Assembly: GCA_001574975.1 (NCBI GenBank)
Contig: KQ965778.1
Span: 82,966 to 146,965, forward strand
Direction of reading: 5' to 3'
Length of the DNA stretch: 64,000 nt
Source of the DNA: Gonapodya prolifera JEL478
Lineage: Eukaryota; Monoblepharomycota; Monoblepharidomycetes; Monoblepharidales; Gonapodyaceae
The translations under genes were made by a program, and so were the position numbers. The notes under the pieces are model-generated. The model was not told where the DNA came from. It did not search any database and saw nothing but the letters and a program-made list of their open reading frames with translations. How positions within the stretch are numbered: position 1 is the first letter of the stretch; every line of letters starts with the position of its first letter. This document shows positions 60,012 to 64,000 of this stretch, piece after piece.

Positions 60012-60899
60012 TTGGCGAACAAAAAAACTATCTTTTCAAGCTTGTGTGACACTGGCATTGCGTTTTGCACCACATCAGTCCCTTATTCTGGCAATAGACA
60101 AGTTCAATGTCTTGGCAAAATGGAATCCAGATGGGCGGTTCCTTTCAGCCATAACGTGTGCAATCAGGTCAGTCATGTGCAAACCACCTGTTGGTGCAAC
60201 GGTGATGGGTATCATGGCAGGGACAGCTTTTCGAACTCTGACTACGAGCATGTCACAGCAGTTACCCCTGAAGCATTGGGAAGTTTCACTAATACCACGT
60301 TTAGAGTGAAGGTATCAGACCGTTCAAGGGTGAGTCTGAGGGATGTTGCTACAGTTCTATCCCATGTGAAAGCAGCCCTCCTGGCATATGAGAAAGGTCT
60401 ACAAGAAGTTATCATTATGGAAGATGACTGTGTCATTGTAGCCTGTAGGGAATAAGGAAGAGTTCCAGACGTGCATTTCTAAAGTGATAGAAGCTGCATC
60501 TGATTGGGATTGGGATGCACTCAATCGTTACCCTTCAGCAATAAAATAATGTGTGCAAACCATTTTGCACACGTTGGAGCAGGTCCACCTGGTAGAGTTG
60601 CATTTGTTCAGAATACAGATTTTGTTTGGTGTCACAGTGCAATGTGGTATGTTTTGCGTCGTTCTGGTATGCAAAAGCTTTTGCAGCGATCAGGCGTGCT
60701 TGACATTATCACGAGGGGAGCGAACTATGATGGAGCAGACATATTTTTATATAGGCATATGGATACGGTGCTTACCGCTTGGCCCCAGTGCGTTTTCACT
60801 GGGATCTTTGAAGACACGAACAGATTTGATGTGGAAAACCAGAAGCTGAATGCATTGAGTGTTCAAGCTCCTGAGCGCTTTTGGAAAGAGATCAGTTGA
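60012..60899 (+). pseudogene. Relic of a GT25-like glycosyltransferase
   Basis: Two segments match the plan of GT25-type (procollagen galactosyltransferase/LPS-type) enzymes. At 60320-60450: SRVSLRDVATVLSHVKAALL, then YEKGLQEVIIMEDDCVIV, with the EDD acidic motif for the metal-nucleotide sugar. At 60590-60895: FVWCHSAMWYVLRRSGMQKLL, DGADIFLYRHMDTV and TAWPQCVF, the conserved second half. ASDWDWDAL (about 60500) lies between them in another frame. The gene is therefore broken or has unrecognised introns; no start region was identified. The substrate is unknown. Confidence 0.55.
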
Positions 60900-61969
60900 A
60901 GGCGAGCAAAGGCACTTGAGATGCTGCATTTGCAGCGGAGTCACTGCTAGAGCATGTGACTATTTGGCGGCAAATGGTAAGCACGGATGCAATCGGGTCG
61001 GCGCTTGTTCTTGGACCAAACCATAGTTACCAATCTCATAGAACCAGTTTTGCTTGCTCGACATATTGACGACGTTGCAATCCATGCAGATCCTGATTTT
61101 GATGCGTACCTTGTCACGCCTGAACAATCGGAACAATCTGGTGATCCTCGGATCGTAGTGCAACCAAGATCTGCTTAACGTCTCCCGTATGTGGTAACCC
61201 GCAAAGGTGCTAGTGTGTTCCTATCAGGTCGCGAGAGACCACAAATCATTTTTCATCAATCTTGAGCGACATCACTACTTTGTAATTTGGGTCTTCTACA
61301 ATTTGGAAATAAGCAAAAGGTTCAGTACCGCCAGTTGGAACCATCCGTCGTCGAAGTATTGATTACAGCACCATTCACAGAAATGAAGGAAGCTATTGCC
61401 TAGAAGCAAGGGCCAGGGCATGAAGTTCCAAAACTTCACGATAAGACAAAATCCTTGGGTTCCATTCCAAATTTGTAGAACAATGAAGAAACTGAAGAGA
61501 AGACGTTTAGTTCCACCTTCAGCTTTTCACAACCATATTGGAACCAGTCCGTGTCGACATAGCTCCATTGGCCCTCGAAGGAAGGATTGAATGGGGGCTG
61601 TTGTGAGACAACGATCTCCTGAGGCGCAAAGACGAACCTATGGGTATGTAGTAGTGTAAGCAAATGGCACCGTTTACCAGAATACGAACTGATTTGCCTC
61701 ACCGTCTCAACAGCGTCTCTACATTAGCCAGCGGATACCCTAGACGCGATGTGCGCATAATATTCCCGGTGTACCGACATTAGACAAATTTGGACAATCG
61801 GTTCTTTTATGATCCAGGACTAGCTTGGGGTCTAACACTAATCGGATCGCAGCGCCACCTCACTGTGGCAACGCCCTGGGGAAGGAGCGGTACCGAGAAT
61901 GGTTGTTAGTTTGTAGATACCGGGCTGTCCTTAGGAACTTTCAGTTTCAAAGTAACTTGAGGGCTGCTT
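60900..61969. other. Gap with short coding-like fragment
   Basis: At 60987-61178 a short frame reads TIVTNLIEPVLLARHIDDVA and AYLVTPEQSEQSGDPRIVV, protein-like but unassigned. It may be another relic piece. Nothing else is clear. Confidence 0.35.
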
Positions 61970-63720
61970 TATATATACTGTTACGACGGCCATGAAGGGA
62001 CTGTACCTTGTTTGGTCTTGGCCCGTCGCGGCACGCTTATCATGTGTGGCAAACGTGTCAAGGACATATGGGCGTGACGTCGATCTTTGCTGTCGCGTCA
62101 GTACTGCCGTTATCTGTCACCAGCCGCCTTACCCAGCTCCCGACACAAAAACTGAACAAGCCTTTATCTTTTTGTCATGACTCGAATTGGCACGCGTGTA
62201 CCGCGTGGCTTGTGGGTCACGAGTCGACCTCGTTTGTTGTCAGCTCGTATTCCATCTTTTAATAAACGTGTGGACGTACGAAAGTGTAACTATTTTCTCT
62301 GCGCTGCGCCATTTGGGATGATGCACCAGTGCCATTGCAGAGTTATCTCAAGTCAAAACGCCCGGCAAGTGTCTTTGCTAAAATCAGAACACTCCAGCCC
62401 GGCAAGCTCTAAAACATGAGTCGTTGTGGTTTTCAGGGGCGTTTGCCGCCTTCTTTGGGTGCTAGGATGGAGTGACGTCAGTCGATGACTTGGCACCCAG
62501 CGTGAGTCAATAGATATGGGAATACACTGGAACACTAAGCGCAGACTGTGGGGATACTTGTCTTGGCATGGACATGCTGCGGTACGTGGGGATTGCAAAT
62601 ACTTGTGTGGGAGCTATGTATGGGCCTTGCAAGACATCTGATTTGAAAAATGGCGATCCATTTCGCCTTTTGGGCACAGCTAGCTCTGCCACCTGCCGGG
62701 TCACCCAGCACCCGTCGTCATCATGTCCACAAAAGTCCGTGATGTTTTGTCTGTCTGACTTCGAACACCTCTTGGTCACATTCCGCAATATTATTTGTCT
62801 GCCCTGTGCTACCCTTTTTGCCTCACGCTGACGATGTTTAATGCCCTTTCTTGTGTTTGGTGTGGGGGATACAACAAGATGGGGTAACTGGCAACTTTCC
62901 ACCGTAATGGAGTGAGCGCTGGAGGGGCAAATCCGTCCCTTGACTCAACCATTTCAGTACCATCTCGACATCTCTCGTTTATTTGCGGCTCGCAAAATTG
63001 GTGCATTCGGTCAGGTAGCTTTCCCATTGGTGGGATGAGACGACCTCAGTCTTCGCGCCTGAGGGTTTTTTTTTCGCCTTACGAAATGGGCCATTGACCA
63101 ACATGCACGCCATCGTGGTTGAGTCTCTAAAGATGGAACGGTTGTAGTGCGTAGGCTAGTAACATCTGCGAAAGAAAATTCGTGTTACACCTTTTTTTGT
63201 GGTGCTCTCATTATCTTATCCACCATCCTATCCTACCCCGTCGTGACACCTCTGGCAACTCGCGACGGTCAAAGGATACGAACTTGGTTCTGTCTTGACC
63301 CATGGGGCTCGCGTCTCCTGGGTGGCCTCTTGGGTCGTGAAGAGAGCTCGTGCTTCCTCCATCTTTACGTCTTGCTATCGTCCACCTTCCACCTGAACTG
63401 ACCCACCACTGTCGCCAAAATCTCAAGAGGCTTCGTTTGTTTGTCCCGGTTTTAATGGACACGTATTTACTGCGTGACTCACGGGTCGCGAAGGGTTGTG
63501 CCTCCGAAGTCGTTGTCGCGTCACTGCTACACACCGCGACCAACCACCAGACCCACCACCCGTGATGACGACAAAAAGAGTCTTGGTCACTTTGTCATTG
63601 CTCCATTTAGCACGCGGGTACTGTGTGGGCCGAGGGTCGAGAATAAACGGTTCAACTTTTGCTGTCACGTCGCTGCTACCCTCCACCTAGTCTGCATGTC
63701 TTCCCCATATCAAACGCATG
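61970..63720 (+). repeat. Diverged repeat block, right side of the relic island
   Basis: It repeats in the same orientation the landmarks of 57190-58540. At 62978 CGTTTATTTGCGGCTCGCAA and GGTGGGATG; at 63190 a T run; at 63285 GGTTCTGTCTTGACCCATGG; at 63465 TACTGCGTGACTCACGGGTC; then CACTGCTACACACCGCGACC and CCAGACCCACCACCCGT; at 63612 GGTACTGTGTGGGCCGAGGG. A further unit lies at about 62185-62250, and GTTTGCCGCC...GGAGTGACGT-like words at 62440 and 63900. Confidence 0.6.
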
Positions 63721-64000
63721 ACCGTACTTAGTGAACGCGCCATCTTTTACCTGCACTGTGCCATTACTATAAAGTTAGGTAGTGTTGCCATGGCAGAACC
63801 ATAAAGAACTTCTGGCGGGTGCCTGTACCAAAACACACAACACTCCACCCAAAAATTACTCCAAATTGAATATTGCTGTAGTCGCATGGCGTTCTAGAGC
63901 CGTTTGCCGCCCTTTTTGTGTGCTGGACTGCAGTGACGTTAGCTCACATGTTGCATCACCGATGCCTTTCTCTCATCTGTCGTACTTTCACCTGTCAGAC
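63721..64000. other. Window end, continuing repeat-like sequence
   Basis: No gene. A GTTTGCCGCCCTTTTTGTG word at about 63900 matches one at about 62440, so the repeat family probably continues beyond the window. Confidence 0.35.

Overview
The window looks like nuclear DNA of a fungus. Protein genes are cut by many short GT-AG introns (mostly 45-90 nt). The recognisable genes belong to the usual fungal set: a SAGA subunit, a SulP sulfate permease, GDP-mannose pyrophosphorylase, an RNF14/Itt1-type RBR ligase and thymidylate synthase. Several DHA2-type drug exporters, a hAT transposon and large repeat-rich gaps complete it. An early-diverging (chytrid-like) fungus is my guess from gene style. 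The sequence does not prove the lineage.

Layout. 1-9.3 kb: a cluster of DHA2 major-facilitator genes. The first copy is cut by the window edge, the second is intact (639 aa, 12 exons) and the third is a decayed copy of the second. A complete delta3,delta2-enoyl-CoA isomerase gene (279 aa) sits between the first two. 9.4-12.5 kb: one unrecognised gene and a tandem pair of small unrecognised genes. 12.8-15.2 kb: ADA3/NGG1. 17.9-20.9 kb: a complete 762-aa SulP sulfate permease with a STAS domain. 20.9-27.6 kb: a long gap with no gene I can support.

27.6-39.9 kb is the gene-dense core. A DUF1764 gene and GDP-mannose pyrophosphorylase diverge from one 387-bp region. They are followed by a ZIP metal transporter, an F-box gene with a cysteine-rich tail, an RBR ubiquitin ligase and thymidylate synthase. 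40.2-44.4 kb is a hAT transposon with terminal inverted repeats and a near-perfect 8-bp target duplication. It lies in an AT-rich stretch that stops at a tRNA-Gly(UCC). 45.5-47.1 kb holds a probably decayed second kind of MFS transporter. 47.6-56.1 kb is one very large gene for a disordered protein with polyproline tracts and a WH2-like actin-binding motif.

56-64 kb is a relic zone. Strongly diverged long repeats lie at 57.2-58.5 and 62.0-63.7 kb, on both sides of an island. The island holds a hypothetical gene, a broken P-loop gene of Crinkler/RHS-like appearance and a broken GT25-like glycosyltransferase.

Six models close exactly in frame after splicing: the isomerase, the DHA2 exporter, the sulfate permease, DUF1764, GMPP and thymidylate synthase. 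Four other conserved genes (ADA3, ZIP, F-box, RBR) each show one unexplained frame break or stop. I could not decide between assembly error, unusual splicing and real decay. I found no complete, clearly new multi-gene system. The most novel-looking items are the giant WH2 protein, the extra ORF inside the hAT element and the repeat-flanked relic island.
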